Of a DNA stretch of 64,000 nt, positions 43,354 through 53,004 are shown in pieces. The DNA is taken from contig NZ_CP126739.1 of NCBI RefSeq assembly GCF_030246885.1, forward strand, positions 2,542,001 through 2,606,000, given 5' to 3'. A program made the position numbers and the translations under genes. Position 1 is the stretch's first letter, and the number at the start of each line of letters is the position of its first letter. The stretch is from Microbacterium sp. zg-B185. GTDB lineage: Bacteria; Actinomycetota; Actinomycetes; Actinomycetales; Microbacteriaceae. Under the pieces are notes generated by a model. That model did not search any database, was not told the DNA's origin, and was given only the letters and a program-made list of their open reading frames with translations.

Positions 43354-44073
43354 ATGACCCCGACACCCCCGCGCCCGGCATCCAAGCAGACGAGCGGCAA
43401 CCCCGCCACGCAGGCCCAGATCGCCTCGACCGTCAAGCAGCAGCGTGAGCAGAAGCGTCAGGAGAAGCTGGCGGAGTACCAGAGGCAGCTCGCGAAACGC
43501 CGACGCAGCAAGCTGGTGTGGTGGAGCGTCGGTTCGCTCGTCGCGATCGGCGTCATCGCCGCGATCATCGCTTCCATCGTGTTCGCCCCCACTCCTCCCC
43601 CGACCCTCAGCCCGGGCGATGGAGACGGCAGTTCCATCGAGGGTGTCGAGACGTTCCAGAACACCGCGAACCACGTCGAAGGTGACGTCCAGTACGCGCA
43701 GACGCCCCCGGCCGGCGGTGACCACAACGCGATCTGGCTCAACTGCGGCATCTACGACCAGCCCGTGCCGAACGTCAACGCCGTGCACTCCCTCGAGCAC
43801 GGTGCTGTGTGGATCACCTACGACGCGGATGCCGTCGGCGACGAGGAGCTGACGGCGCTGCGCAGTCAGCTCCCCTCCAGCTACGTCGTGCTGTCGCCCT
43901 ACGAGGGCTTGGACTCGCCAATCGTGCTGAGCGCGTGGAACGCACAGCTCAAGCTCGACTCGGCCGACGACCCCCGCTTCTCGGAGTTCCTCACAACGTA
44001 CTGGCGCAACCAGAACGCGCCCGAGCCCAACGCAGCGTGCTCCGGCGCGCTCGACGCCCCCGGCAAGCAGTAG
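43354..44073 (+). CDS. DUF3105 membrane-anchored protein
   Basis: 239 residues. A charged N-terminus (KQQREQKRQEKLAEYQRQLAKRRR) leads to one helix (LVWWSVGSLVAIGVIAAIIASIVF). The outer domain has the DUF3105 pattern PPAGGDHNAIWLNCGIYDQPVPNVNAVHSLEHGAVWITY, with His and Cys that could bind metal. Six bases before a DUF305 gene; the pair recurs in actinobacteria and is often taken as metal related. Exact role unknown. Confidence 0.92.
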   Translation: MTPTPPRPASKQTSGNPATQAQIASTVKQQREQKRQEKLAEYQRQLAKRRRSKLVWWSVGSLVAIGVIAAIIASIVFAPTPPPTLSPGDGDGSSIEGVETFQNTANHVEGDVQYAQTPPAGGDHNAIWLNCGIYDQPVPNVNAVHSLEHGAVWITYDADAVGDEELTALRSQLPSSYVVLSPYEGLDSPIVLSAWNAQLKLDSADDPRFSEFLTTYWRNQNAPEPNAACSGALDAPGKQ

Positions 44074-44079
44074 GTTGCC

Positions 44080-44754
44080 GTGACCGACGACGCGTCGACG
44101 GCCCGGGCGCCGCGGCGCTGGCTTCTCGTCGTGCTCGCCTGCCTGGCGATCGGCGGACTGGCCTTCGCGATCGGCCGCTTCTCAGCCTTCGGCACGTCCG
44201 CCACCACGCCGGCCACGGACTCCGCCGAGGCCGGCTTCGCCCGCGATATGCAGGTCCATCACGCCCAGGCGGTCGAGATGGCGATGCAGATCTACCGCAC
44301 CACCGAAGACACCGAATTGCGCACACTCGCATACGACATCGCGACGGGGCAGTCCGCCCAGCGCGGCGAGATGTTCGACTGGCTCGTGCAGTGGGGTCTG
44401 CCGCAGGCCGGCGAGCCGCTCATGAGCTGGATGGCCGACGCCGACGGCGGGCATTCCGGACATGGCGGCACGGGATCCGAGCCCCTCAGCGAGGCCGAGC
44501 TGAGCGCCGGGATGGGCATGGCCACCGATGCTCAGCTCGCGCAGCTGCGCACCGCCAGCGGCACCGAGGCGGACTGCCTCTTTCTCGAGCTGATGATCCG
44601 GCACCACGAGGGCGCCATCCCGATGGCCGAAGCCATCCTCCAGCGAGGATCCGTGCCGCGCGTGCTGACCGTCGCGACGAGCATGAAGAACGGCCAGACG
44701 GCCGAGATCGACGCGATGCAGAGCATCCAGCGGCGCCTCGGCTGCACCGGCTGA
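44080..44754 (+). CDS. DUF305 membrane-anchored protein
   Basis: 224 residues with one N-terminal helix. Two copies of the HHxxAxxMA motif, VHHAQAVEMA and MIRHHEGAIPMA, lie in a ferritin-like four-helix pattern, with an H/G-rich insert (HSGHGG) between. The histidines and methionines suggest a copper or other metal site. GTG start. Cotranscribed with DUF3105. Confidence 0.92.
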   Translation: MTDDASTARAPRRWLLVVLACLAIGGLAFAIGRFSAFGTSATTPATDSAEAGFARDMQVHHAQAVEMAMQIYRTTEDTELRTLAYDIATGQSAQRGEMFDWLVQWGLPQAGEPLMSWMADADGGHSGHGGTGSEPLSEAELSAGMGMATDAQLAQLRTASGTEADCLFLELMIRHHEGAIPMAEAILQRGSVPRVLTVATSMKNGQTAEIDAMQSIQRRLGCTG

Positions 44755-44810
44755 CACGCCACTCCCCCTGAGCCGGCTCTTGTACACCCCGGTCTCGCTA
44801 CAGTGAACGG

Positions 44811-45248
44811 GTGACCGTCGCTCTCGCATCCGCCCGGCGCCGACCGCTCGTCGTCACGATCGCGGTCGTGATCATCTACATCAGCGGGATCACCAGCACC
44901 ATCGGGGGCACCCTCGTCCTGCTGAGCCGATACCGGGTGGAGCCGGCGGACGTCCTGCCCGTCTCGCTCCTGGGCGCGGGTGTCATCCTGTTCGGTCTGT
45001 TCACGATCGCGGTGGCCTCGGGCGTCGCCCGTGGTCGCCGACTGGCCCGGCTGCTCCTGACCATCTACACGGTCGCGCAGACCGCCCTCCAGATCGTCAC
45101 GATCGTGTCCTCGGACGCGTGGGACTGGTCCGCGTTCGCGGAGCTCGCCGCGGACGCGTTCATCCTCCTGGCCGTCTGGGCACCGCCGGGGTCTCGCTAC
45201 TTCCGCGAGACGCCCTCGGCTCCGGAGACGGGCATCCCCTCCGCCTGA
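44811..45248 (+). CDS. Four-helix integral membrane protein
   Basis: 145 residues with four helices (LVVTIAVVIIYISGITSTIGGTLVLL, VSLLGAGVILFGLFTIAVA, RLLLTIYTVAQTALQIVTIV, FAELAADAFILLAVWAP). GTG start at 44811. Its last 52 bases overlap the convergent P-type ATPase gene end. Family not recognised. Confidence 0.75.
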   Translation: MTVALASARRRPLVVTIAVVIIYISGITSTIGGTLVLLSRYRVEPADVLPVSLLGAGVILFGLFTIAVASGVARGRRLARLLLTIYTVAQTALQIVTIVSSDAWDWSAFAELAADAFILLAVWAPPGSRYFRETPSAPETGIPSA

Positions 45249-47713
45249 GCCCGGTCATCTTCGGGAATCCCTCGCGCCGCGTACGCCGCCAGCGACCGCG
45301 CCACAAACCTCCTGTGGATGAACCGCACCACCTCGATCGCCCCGATCGTGCAGGCCGCCACGAGGGCGATCAGGTACGCGCAGTCCTCCCCCGGATCGGT
45401 GAGCTGGAAGAACTCGGTCGACAGCGGAATGCTGAAGATCGCGACGAGCCCGATGAACATGGCCCCGATCACGAGCACCTTGTAGCGGTTCAGCGGTCGG
45501 GACAGCACGGTGAGCACCCAGATCCCGACGATCGCGAGGATGATCGTCGAGCCGGTGCGCAGTTGCGCTTCCTCCACGCCCAGCGACATCGCTCCGAGCG
45601 TGTACAGCGTCAGTGCGACGGCGATGATCAGTCCGGCGGGGATCGCGAAGCTCAGCGAACGCTTGAGGAATCCCGGCACGTAGCGCTGCGTGTTCGGCAT
45701 CAGCGCGAGGAAGAACGCCGGGATGCCGATGGTCAGCCCATCGGTGATGGACAGCTGGCGCGGCAGAAACGGGAATTCCAGGACCAGGACGCCGAACAGG
45801 ATCGCCAGCGCGGTCGCGTAGGCGGTCTTGGTGAGGAACAGCATCGAGACGCGTTCGATGTTCGCGATGACCTGCCGGCCTTCGGCGACGACGGCCGGCA
45901 GGTGCGAGAACTGGCCGTCCAGCAGGACCAGCCGCGCGACCGCCTTCGTCGCGGCCGCGCCGGAGTTCATCGCGATGCCGATGTCGGCGGTCTTGATCGC
46001 GAATGTGTCGTTGACTCCGTCGCCGGTCATGGCCACCACGTGTCCGCGGCTCTGCAGCGCGACCACCATGCGCCGCTTCTGCTCCGGTGTCACCCGGCCG
46101 AAGACCGTGTGACCGTCCAGGATCTCCCCGAGCTGCTCGTCATCCTCCGGGAGCTGGCGGGCGTCATAGCCCTCCGCGACGTCCAGCCCCACCTCGCGGG
46201 CGATGGCGGCGACCGTCCGCGGGTTGTCGCCCGAGATGATCCGGATGCCGACTCCCTGCGCCGTGAAGTAGGCGAGAGTGCGCGCTGCATCCGGTCGCAC
46301 CTGCTCCCGGAACGTCAGCACGATCGCCGCGACCACCGCGGCCGGAAGCCGCTCCGCCTCCACGTCGGCGTCGGTCAGCGGCGCGGCGGAGTACGCGAGG
46401 ACGAGCGTGCGGCGACCGGACGAGGCGAGATCGGTGACGGTGCGTCCGAGCTCGCCGCCCCGGTCGGACGCGGCATCCCCGAACACCATCTCGGGGGCGC
46501 CGAACACCCAGGTCCCCCCAGCCGCACCCGAGCCGAACGAGACGGCGCTCCACTTCCGGGCGGAGGAGAACGGGATGTATGCGGCGGCCTCCGTGGGTGC
46601 GCCGGTCACCGGGAAGGGTTCGCGCAGGCAGCGGGCGGTGGCGTTGGCGTCCGGTGCGGCTCCGTACCAGGCGAGCGCGGACTCCCATCCGGGCGCGGCA
46701 TCGGCGAGAGGATGGGACCCGTCGAAGCGGATGTCCCCGCCGGTGAGCGTGCCGGTCTTGTCCAGGCAGATGACATCCACCCGGGCGAGGCCTTCCACCG
46801 CGGGCAGCTCGTTCACCAGCACCTGCCGGCCGGCGAGCTTGGCCGCCCCGACCGCGAAGGCGATCGAGGTCACCAGGACCAGCCCGAGCGGGATCATCGC
46901 GGTCAGGGACGCGATGGTGTTCACGACCGCCTGCACCCAGGTCCCGCTCTGCCAGGCATCGACCCAGCCGCCCGCGACCATCATCTGCGCGTTCAGCACC
47001 AGCAGTCCGATGGGGCCGACCCCCCAGCCCACCCAGGTCAGCACGCGGTCGATCGAGGTCCGCAGCTCCGAGGAGACCATCGAGAATCGCTTCGCCTCGT
47101 CGGCGAACTTGTTGGCGTAGGAGTCGGCGCCGACCCGGGTCGTGCGGGCCGCCCCCTCGCCGGCCACGACGACCGAGCCGGACAGCGCCTCGTCGCCGGG
47201 GCTCTTGTCCACCGGCTCGGATTCGCCGGTCAGCATGGACTCGTCGATCTGGAGCGCCCGACCAGAGACGACGAGCGCATCGGCGGGCACCTGATCGCCG
47301 GCGCGCAGGATCAGGATGTCGTCCAGCACGACCTCCGCGGGGGCGATCTCGCGCTCCTCCCCATCGCGACGCACCCGCGCGCGAGGGGCGTTCAGCAGCG
47401 CCAGTCGATCCAGCTTGGCCTTGGCCCGGAACTCCTGCACGCAGCCGATGATCGCGTTGGTGAAGGCGGCGAGTCCGAACAGCGCGTCCTGCCACCGACC
47501 CAGCACGAGCAGGACCAGGAAGCACCCGCCGACGATCGCATTGAAGAGCGTGAAGACGTTGGCGCGGACGATGTTCCAGACGCTGCGGCTGGAGTCCGCC
47601 GAGAACGCGTTGGTGCGGCCGGCCGCGATCCGCTCGTCCACCTCGGGCTGGGAGAGCCCGACGGCCGGATCGACCGGCGTGGGCTCTGCGGCGAGGTCGG
47701 GTGCGGCATCCAT
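45197..47713 (-). CDS. CtpE-like P-type ATPase
   Basis: 838 residues. Actuator TGES at 162-165, phosphorylation site DKTGTLT with Asp318, hinge TGDGVNDTFAIKTADIGIAMNSGAAATKAVA, and about ten helices. VNELPAVEGLARVDVICLDKTG resembles mycobacterial CtpE, a Ca2+ uptake or efflux pump. The M4 motif reads IPLGLVLVTS where ion-coordinating relatives have PEGL, so the usual acidic ligand is replaced by Leu. The ion is therefore open. ATG at 47713 follows a GGTGAG site. Confidence 0.88.
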   Translation of the reverse strand: MDAAPDLAAEPTPVDPAVGLSQPEVDERIAAGRTNAFSADSSRSVWNIVRANVFTLFNAIVGGCFLVLLVLGRWQDALFGLAAFTNAIIGCVQEFRAKAKLDRLALLNAPRARVRRDGEEREIAPAEVVLDDILILRAGDQVPADALVVSGRALQIDESMLTGESEPVDKSPGDEALSGSVVVAGEGAARTTRVGADSYANKFADEAKRFSMVSSELRTSIDRVLTWVGWGVGPIGLLVLNAQMMVAGGWVDAWQSGTWVQAVVNTIASLTAMIPLGLVLVTSIAFAVGAAKLAGRQVLVNELPAVEGLARVDVICLDKTGTLTGGDIRFDGSHPLADAAPGWESALAWYGAAPDANATARCLREPFPVTGAPTEAAAYIPFSSARKWSAVSFGSGAAGGTWVFGAPEMVFGDAASDRGGELGRTVTDLASSGRRTLVLAYSAAPLTDADVEAERLPAAVVAAIVLTFREQVRPDAARTLAYFTAQGVGIRIISGDNPRTVAAIAREVGLDVAEGYDARQLPEDDEQLGEILDGHTVFGRVTPEQKRRMVVALQSRGHVVAMTGDGVNDTFAIKTADIGIAMNSGAAATKAVARLVLLDGQFSHLPAVVAEGRQVIANIERVSMLFLTKTAYATALAILFGVLVLEFPFLPRQLSITDGLTIGIPAFFLALMPNTQRYVPGFLKRSLSFAIPAGLIIAVALTLYTLGAMSLGVEEAQLRTGSTIILAIVGIWVLTVLSRPLNRYKVLVIGAMFIGLVAIFSIPLSTEFFQLTDPGEDCAYLIALVAACTIGAIEVVRFIHRRFVARSLAAYAARGIPEDDRAQAEGMPVSGAEGVSRK

Positions 47714-47771
47714 GGATCTCACCCTATTGCGGTGCGCGGGAGGACGCCGCGTGGCCGCCCTCCCGCAGAAC

Positions 47772-48749
47772 TCACCCCTTGGTCGAGCCGGCCAGCAGAC
47801 CGCGAACGAAGAACCGCTGCAGGGCGAAGAACACGATCAGCGGGACCAGGATCGACAGGAACGTCCCCGCGGCCTGCAGGAACCACTGGTTGCCCCACGT
47901 GCCCGACAGCGACGCGAGAGATTGCGTCATCGGCAACGATCGGGACGGCGCGAAGATGGTCGCCACCAGCAGGTCGTTCCACACCCAGATGAACTCCAGC
48001 ACCGCGAAGGACGCCAGTGCCGGCGCGGCCAGCGGCAGGACGATGCGGAAGAACATCTGGCCGTGACCGGCGCCGTCCACCCGTGCCGCCTCGATGACCT
48101 CACTGGGGATCTGGGAGATGAAGTTGTGCAGCAGGAACACGGCCAGCGGCAGTGCGAAGATCGTGTGCGCGATCCAGACCGTCGCAAAGCTGTGGTCGGC
48201 GTCGCGCAGATCGAAGCCCGGGAAGATGGTGACGCCGTTGATCTCGAAGCCGCGGGAGAACAGGCTCAGAAGCGGAACCAGCGCCATCTGCAGCGGGACG
48301 ATCTGCAGCGCGAACACGGCGATGAAGGCCAGGTTCTTCCCCTTGAAGTCGATCCACGCGAACGCGTAGGCCAACAGGGCAGCCACCACCAGCGAGAAGC
48401 ACACCACCGGGATCGTGATCGCCAGCGAGTTGAAGAACGACTCTCCCAGCGTGAGGGTGGTGCCGCCGGCGGTGAGTGCCGCGGCGTAGTTGTCGAGCGT
48501 GAACTCGGGATTGGTGAACACCGTCCACCAGCCGCTGGTCTGCGTCGCCGCGGGCGGGCGGAACGAGGTCACCAGCAGGCCGAAGGTGGGGATCGTCCAG
48601 AAGAAGGCGATGATGATCGCCGCGATCGTGGCGCCTTTGGAGGTCAGGCGCTTCTGCGCCATCTTCTCGTGCTTGCGCGTGTCGCGGGCGACCTGGCGGG
48701 CCGTGCGTGGCTCCGGGTTGGGCTCGATTACCACAGTTGAGATGGTCAT
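47772..48749 (-). CDS. Sugar ABC transporter permease (MalG/AglG type)
   Basis: 325 residues, six helices. The EAA-loop IPSEVIEAARVDGAGHGQMFFRIVLPLAAPALAS is the CUT1 signature that contacts the ATPase. The end FVRGLLAGSTKG is the classic MalG-type terminus. ATG overlaps the previous permease stop (ATGA). It should import an oligosaccharide; similarity of the set to alpha-glucoside (agl) systems is inference. Confidence 0.92.
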   Translation of the reverse strand: MTISTVVIEPNPEPRTARQVARDTRKHEKMAQKRLTSKGATIAAIIIAFFWTIPTFGLLVTSFRPPAATQTSGWWTVFTNPEFTLDNYAAALTAGGTTLTLGESFFNSLAITIPVVCFSLVVAALLAYAFAWIDFKGKNLAFIAVFALQIVPLQMALVPLLSLFSRGFEINGVTIFPGFDLRDADHSFATVWIAHTIFALPLAVFLLHNFISQIPSEVIEAARVDGAGHGQMFFRIVLPLAAPALASFAVLEFIWVWNDLLVATIFAPSRSLPMTQSLASLSGTWGNQWFLQAAGTFLSILVPLIVFFALQRFFVRGLLAGSTKG

Positions 48750-50101
48750 CGGATCTCCCTCTGCTTCCGGATCTGAATCACGTTGAACACGATCAGCGGT
48801 ATCACGAAGATGAACAGCACCACCGCCAGCGCGGCGGCGTGCCCGTAGCTCTGGAAGCGCTGCTGCTGGTTGACCATCTCGAAGGCGAGCACCGAGGAGT
48901 TGGACCGGCCGCCGGTCATGACCGCGACCACGTCGTAGATCTTCAGCGAGCCGATGGCGATCGTGGTCACCACCACCACGATGGAGGGTCGGATGCCGGG
49001 CAGCGTGACGTTGCGGAATCGCTGCCACGCGTTCGCGCCGTCCAGCTCGGCCGCCTCCATCTGCTCCGCCGGCACCGCTTTGACGGCCGCGGAGAGGATC
49101 ACCATGGCCAGGCCGGTCTGACTCCAGATGAAGACGATCATCAGGAAGAAGGTGTTGATCAGCGGCTGCACCGACAGCCAGGAGACCGGTTCGCCGCCGA
49201 AGGCGACCACGATCGCGTTCAGGATGCCGACCTGCTCACCCTGGCGGTAGTCGTACGTGAGCTTCCAGATGATGCCGGCACCCACGAACGAGATGGCGAA
49301 GGTCATGAAGATCAGGATCTTCAGGACCTTCTCCCAGCGCGCCCGGTCGATGAACACGGCGTAGGCGAGGCCGATCACGGTGGCGACGGCGGGGACCACG
49401 AGCACCCAGATGACGGTGTTGATCACCGACCAGAAGCCCTCGGGGTTGGTGAAGGTCCAGATGTAGTTCTCGAAGCCGACGAAGTTCTCGCCGGTCTTGT
49501 CGAAGAAGGACTGGACGATCGTCGCGATCGCGGGGTAGATCAGCCCGATCAGCAGCAGGACGGTCGCCGGGGCGGCGAAGATGACCAGCTGGAACAGGTA
49601 GCCGGCGCCGCGGCGGGACCGGTAATCGGCCCAGAACAGCACGGCGCCCAGGATGACGGCGATCCCGAGGACATAGATGACCGCGTTCTGGTAGGGACGC
49701 AGCAGCATGAACGCCAGGATCGGGATCGCGAAGCAGGCGACCAGGCGGAGCCAGAAGTAGCCGCGTCCTGACCGCGGCGCGTACTCGATCAGCAGGAGGA
49801 TGATGCCCACGACGGCACCGAAGGCGACCAGCACGGCCGGGATCTGCACCAGCGGGCCCAGATCGCCCAGCCACCGGAAGAAGCTGTTCAGCGAGAAGCC
49901 CAGCGACACCGGCCGCGCATCCACCGGCGGTCGCGTGATCATGAACAGGAAGAGCGCGACGACGACGATCAGTCCGCCGGCCGCGACGAGGACGGTCGTT
50001 CGGTGTTTGCGCGAGAGCGCCTCTGCTTTGGCGAGGGCGTCGTCGTCCGCGCGGGGTGCCGAGGCCTTCCTCGTGTCAGGGACCTGCGTTGTTCCGGTCA
50101 T
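48746..50101 (-). CDS. Sugar ABC transporter permease (MalF/AglF type), extended N-terminus
   Basis: 451 residues. The first 170 contain three or four extra helices before the usual CUT1 permease core; the core EAA loop is AVPAEQMEAAELDGANAWQRFRNVTLPGIRP. The long start resembles MalF and AglF. ATG at 50101 (MTGTTQVPD) chosen; the upstream in-frame stretch looks untranslated. About 150 bases separate it from the binding-protein gene. Confidence 0.9.
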   Translation of the reverse strand: MTGTTQVPDTRKASAPRADDDALAKAEALSRKHRTTVLVAAGGLIVVVALFLFMITRPPVDARPVSLGFSLNSFFRWLGDLGPLVQIPAVLVAFGAVVGIILLLIEYAPRSGRGYFWLRLVACFAIPILAFMLLRPYQNAVIYVLGIAVILGAVLFWADYRSRRGAGYLFQLVIFAAPATVLLLIGLIYPAIATIVQSFFDKTGENFVGFENYIWTFTNPEGFWSVINTVIWVLVVPAVATVIGLAYAVFIDRARWEKVLKILIFMTFAISFVGAGIIWKLTYDYRQGEQVGILNAIVVAFGGEPVSWLSVQPLINTFFLMIVFIWSQTGLAMVILSAAVKAVPAEQMEAAELDGANAWQRFRNVTLPGIRPSIVVVVTTIAIGSLKIYDVVAVMTGGRSNSSVLAFEMVNQQQRFQSYGHAAALAVVLFIFVIPLIVFNVIQIRKQREIR

Positions 50102-50253
50102 GGGCACCTTCCGAGTGCGGCGGCGAACTCTGTTGTGAACGGCGGTCACGCGGTGAACGACCGTCGCGGACGCCGGTATTGCCTATCTTGCACCTCTTGC
50201 CGCAGTGGGGCCGCCCGCCTCGGCGAACGACCCCCCTGCAGCGCAGTTCCTGA

Positions 50254-51594
50254 CTAGTTCTCGTAACCGGCCTGGATGTCGCTCAGAACGGTGGCGGTGT
50301 CCTTGCCATCGACCCAGTCGACCATGCCCTTCCAGAACGAGCCGGAGCCGACCGTGGACGGCATCAGGTCCGACGCGTCGAAACGGACGGTCGTGTTCGG
50401 GTCCTGCAGCAGCTGCATCGCCTCGGTGAGGAACTCGCTGGAGGCGAGGCTCGGGTCGGCGTTCAGGTTCGCGGAGATGACTCCACCGAGACCGACGCGC
50501 GCGTCGGCGAACTCGGGGCTGGCCATGAACTCCAGAACCGCCTGGGTGGCTGCGTCGTCGGAGAAGGCGACGACGAACTCGCCACCGACCTCGATCGCGG
50601 CTGCGTCCTCCTCGAAGCCGGGCAGCACGAACGCGTAGACGTCACCGTCGGGGGCGACGGTCGGAACCTGTCCCTCGGCGTTCTGCACGTCGAGGAAGTT
50701 GGCCGACAGGAAGGACGCCTGGTGGGTCAGTGCGCAGGTGCCGTTGGCGACCGGGGCGGCCACGTTGGCGAACGCGGTCGAGTTGATGCTGGCCACGTCA
50801 CCGAAGCTGGCGTTGACGTACGCCGGGTTCAGCAGGATCTCGCCCACCGCGTCGAACGCGTCGGCGATCTCCGGGTCGGTGAACTTCACGTCGCCGGCGA
50901 CCCACTGGTCGTAGACCTCGGGTCCGGACTGACGCAGGACGAGGTCCTCGATCCAGTCCGTTCCCGGCCAGCCGGAGGCCGCCTCGGATGCGAAGCCGGC
51001 GCACCACGGTGCGGCACCGGTCTTCTCCTGGATGGTCGCGGTCAGATCCAGCAGCTCATCCCACGTCGTGGGCACCTCGACGCCCCACTCTTCGAACGAG
51101 GCCGGCGAGTACCACACGTAGCCCTTGATGTTCGCGAGCATCGGAGCGGCGTAGAACACGTCATCGAACGTGCCGTAGGCCTTCCAGTCCGGCGACCAGT
51201 TCTCGTCGACCTCGGCCTCGACGGCTTCGGGTGCGGGCACCGCCTCGCCCGTCTCGACCAGGGTCTTGAGCAGACCCGGCTGAGGAACGATCGCGATGTC
51301 CGGTGCGTCGCCGCCCTTGACCTTGGTGACGATGTTGCCCTCGAACGCCTTGTCACCGGTGTACTCGACGATGATGCCCGTCTCTTCGGTGAACTCGTCG
51401 AAGGATGCCTGCAGGTCTTCGGCCTCGACGCCGGTGATGCCGCCCGAGATGGTGACGGTTTCGCCCTCGACCGATCCTGAGTCGCCGGCCTCGTCGCCGC
51501 CTTCGGCGCAGCCGGCCAACGTCAGCGCGGCGATCGCCACCACGCCGAATGCCACTGCTGTGCGGCGATGCGCGGGTGAACGCATTCCAGTCAT
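50254..51594 (-). CDS. Sugar ABC transporter substrate-binding lipoprotein
   Basis: 446 residues. Signal peptide with lipobox LTLAGC. Two-lobed type 1 sugar-binding fold: GGDAPDIAIVPQPGLLKTLVETGE, YAAPMLANIKGYVWYSPASFEEWGVEVPTTWDELLDL, and GGEFVVAFSDDAATQAVLEFMASPEFA. The pattern is nearest to AglE-type alpha-glucoside binding proteins. ATG at 51594 has a clear AGGAGG site. First gene of the operon, divergent from lacI-type regulator. Confidence 0.92.
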   Translation of the reverse strand: MTGMRSPAHRRTAVAFGVVAIAALTLAGCAEGGDEAGDSGSVEGETVTISGGITGVEAEDLQASFDEFTEETGIIVEYTGDKAFEGNIVTKVKGGDAPDIAIVPQPGLLKTLVETGEAVPAPEAVEAEVDENWSPDWKAYGTFDDVFYAAPMLANIKGYVWYSPASFEEWGVEVPTTWDELLDLTATIQEKTGAAPWCAGFASEAASGWPGTDWIEDLVLRQSGPEVYDQWVAGDVKFTDPEIADAFDAVGEILLNPAYVNASFGDVASINSTAFANVAAPVANGTCALTHQASFLSANFLDVQNAEGQVPTVAPDGDVYAFVLPGFEEDAAAIEVGGEFVVAFSDDAATQAVLEFMASPEFADARVGLGGVISANLNADPSLASSEFLTEAMQLLQDPNTTVRFDASDLMPSTVGSGSFWKGMVDWVDGKDTATVLSDIQAGYEN

Positions 51595-51896
51595 TTACTG
51601 CCTCCTAGTTGAGTGCCGTGCGGATTGCGCACGCGAGTCCCGTTCGATTGGTGCGGTCGGGAACCGATTCCATAGACACCGTAGGCGAGAACGAGAGTGA
51701 CGCACAATCACAGGTAGTCACAACTCGGTAACCCTCGCCGCACGGGTCTTCTCGTCGAGTGCGGCAGGCGCGCTAGGCTCGGCTTCGCGGGCGGGCGGAT
51801 CGCGGTCGTCCGATGTGGAATCGGTTTCATGGCGTTCCACCCGAGGTTCCCCTCTCCGCCGATGAGAACGCAGCGCCCTGACGCGAAGGAGCACCG
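51595..51896. promoter_or_regulatory. Divergent promoter region with two LacI-type operator candidates
   Basis: 302 bases between the binding-protein gene and the regulator. GGGAACCGATTCCA at 51659-51672 and TGGAATCGGTTTCA at 51816-51829 share TGGAATCGGTT in opposite orientation. Each is an imperfect palindrome around a central CG, as for LacI-family operators. They lie about 65 and 70 bases from the two starts, so one could control each direction. No gene in this gap. Confidence 0.7.
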
Positions 51897-52946
51897 ATGA
51901 GCGGCATCTCCGATGTGGCGCGCCTCGCCGGCGTCTCGAAATCGACGGCCAGCAGGGCGCTCAGCGGCGGCGGCTACGTCTCCGAGAAGACGCGGCTCAA
52001 GGTGGCTGCGGTCGCGGCATCCCTGGACTACGTCCCCTCCAGCAATGCGGCCAGCCTCGTCACCGGTCGCACCCGCAACGTGGGCGTGGTGATCCCGTAC
52101 CTGCACCGGTGGTTCTTCGCCGAGGTGCTCGAAGGCATCCAGGCAGCGCTGCTGGAGCGCGGGCTGGACCTGACGCTCTACGACGCCAACCCGGGCACGG
52201 AGGGCAGGCGCCGCATCTTCGAGGACTTTCTGGCACGCAAGCGGTTCGACGGCCTCATCGCCGTCGGCCTGGAGCCCGAGGACCACGAGCTGGAGCGGCT
52301 GCTGAAGATCGGGCGGCCGGTGGTGAGCGTCGTGGGAACGGATGCCGGCACCACTGCCATCGGAATCGACGACAACGACGCGGCCCGCCGGGCCACGCAC
52401 CACCTCACCAGCCTGGGCCACGAGCACATCGCGTTCATCGGCGGGGGAAGCAGCGCTCGGTGGGCCAGCGTGGACCGGCGCCGATTGGACGGATATCGCC
52501 ACGCGATGGCCGAGGCGGGACTCGCCGCCCGCGCGAAGCACATCACATCCGAGGTGTCACTGCCGGGCGGGTACGGCGCGGCCGTCGATCTGCTCGCCGA
52601 CCGGGCGCGGCCGACCGGGATCGTGGCGGTCTGCGACGAAGTCGCGATCGGCGCCATCATCGCGGCCCGCCGACTCGGGATCGGCGTCCCCAGCGATCTC
52701 AGCGTCGTCGGCATCGACGATCACAAGTACGCGGAGATGTTCGCGCTGACCACGTTCCAGCAGCGTCCGCGGGAGCAGGGCCGCGCGGCGGTCGAGCTGC
52801 TGGAGGCTCAGCTGGCGGACGCGGAGGCCGAGCCCGCGCATGTCGCCCTCACAGCGCGACTGATCGTGCGGGCATCGACGGGGCCGGTGGATGCGGACCA
52901 CTCGGTGATGGTCTCTGACGCCCGGGGCGGCATGGACGCGATCTAG
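51897..52946 (+). CDS. LacI-family transcriptional regulator
   Basis: 349 residues. Helix-turn-helix ISDVARLAGVSKSTASRALSGGGYVSEKTRLKVAAVAASLDYVPSSNA. Periplasmic-binding-like sensor domain follows (VGVVIPYLHRWFFAEVLEGIQAALLERG, FDGLIAVGLEPED, DLSVVGIDDHKYAEMFALTTFQQRP). It should repress the divergent sugar uptake operon until its sugar binds. ATG at 51897 follows GAAGGAGC. Confidence 0.93.
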   Translation: MSGISDVARLAGVSKSTASRALSGGGYVSEKTRLKVAAVAASLDYVPSSNAASLVTGRTRNVGVVIPYLHRWFFAEVLEGIQAALLERGLDLTLYDANPGTEGRRRIFEDFLARKRFDGLIAVGLEPEDHELERLLKIGRPVVSVVGTDAGTTAIGIDDNDAARRATHHLTSLGHEHIAFIGGGSSARWASVDRRRLDGYRHAMAEAGLAARAKHITSEVSLPGGYGAAVDLLADRARPTGIVAVCDEVAIGAIIAARRLGIGVPSDLSVVGIDDHKYAEMFALTTFQQRPREQGRAAVELLEAQLADAEAEPAHVALTARLIVRASTGPVDADHSVMVSDARGGMDAI

Positions 52947-52956
52947 CCGTGCATGC

Positions 52957-52992
52957 GAGAAGGCCCCGGATGCATGCATCCGGGGCCTTCTC
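52957..52992. terminator. Bidirectional terminator between lacI-type gene and rplL
   Basis: A perfect 36-base inverted repeat: stem GAGAAGGCCCCGGATGCA and its complement meet at the centre. It lies 10 bases after the regulator stop and 12 bases before the rplL stop. The strength and symmetry fit a shared terminator for the two convergent genes. Confidence 0.85.
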
Positions 52993-53004
52993 GTGAAGAA
53001 GTGA

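Noticed and set aside
45119..47992. 957-codon plus-strand open frame
   Set aside because: It runs antisense to the CtpE-like ATPase and has the Arg/Gly/Asp/His-rich content typical of mirror frames in high-GC DNA. No domain is visible.
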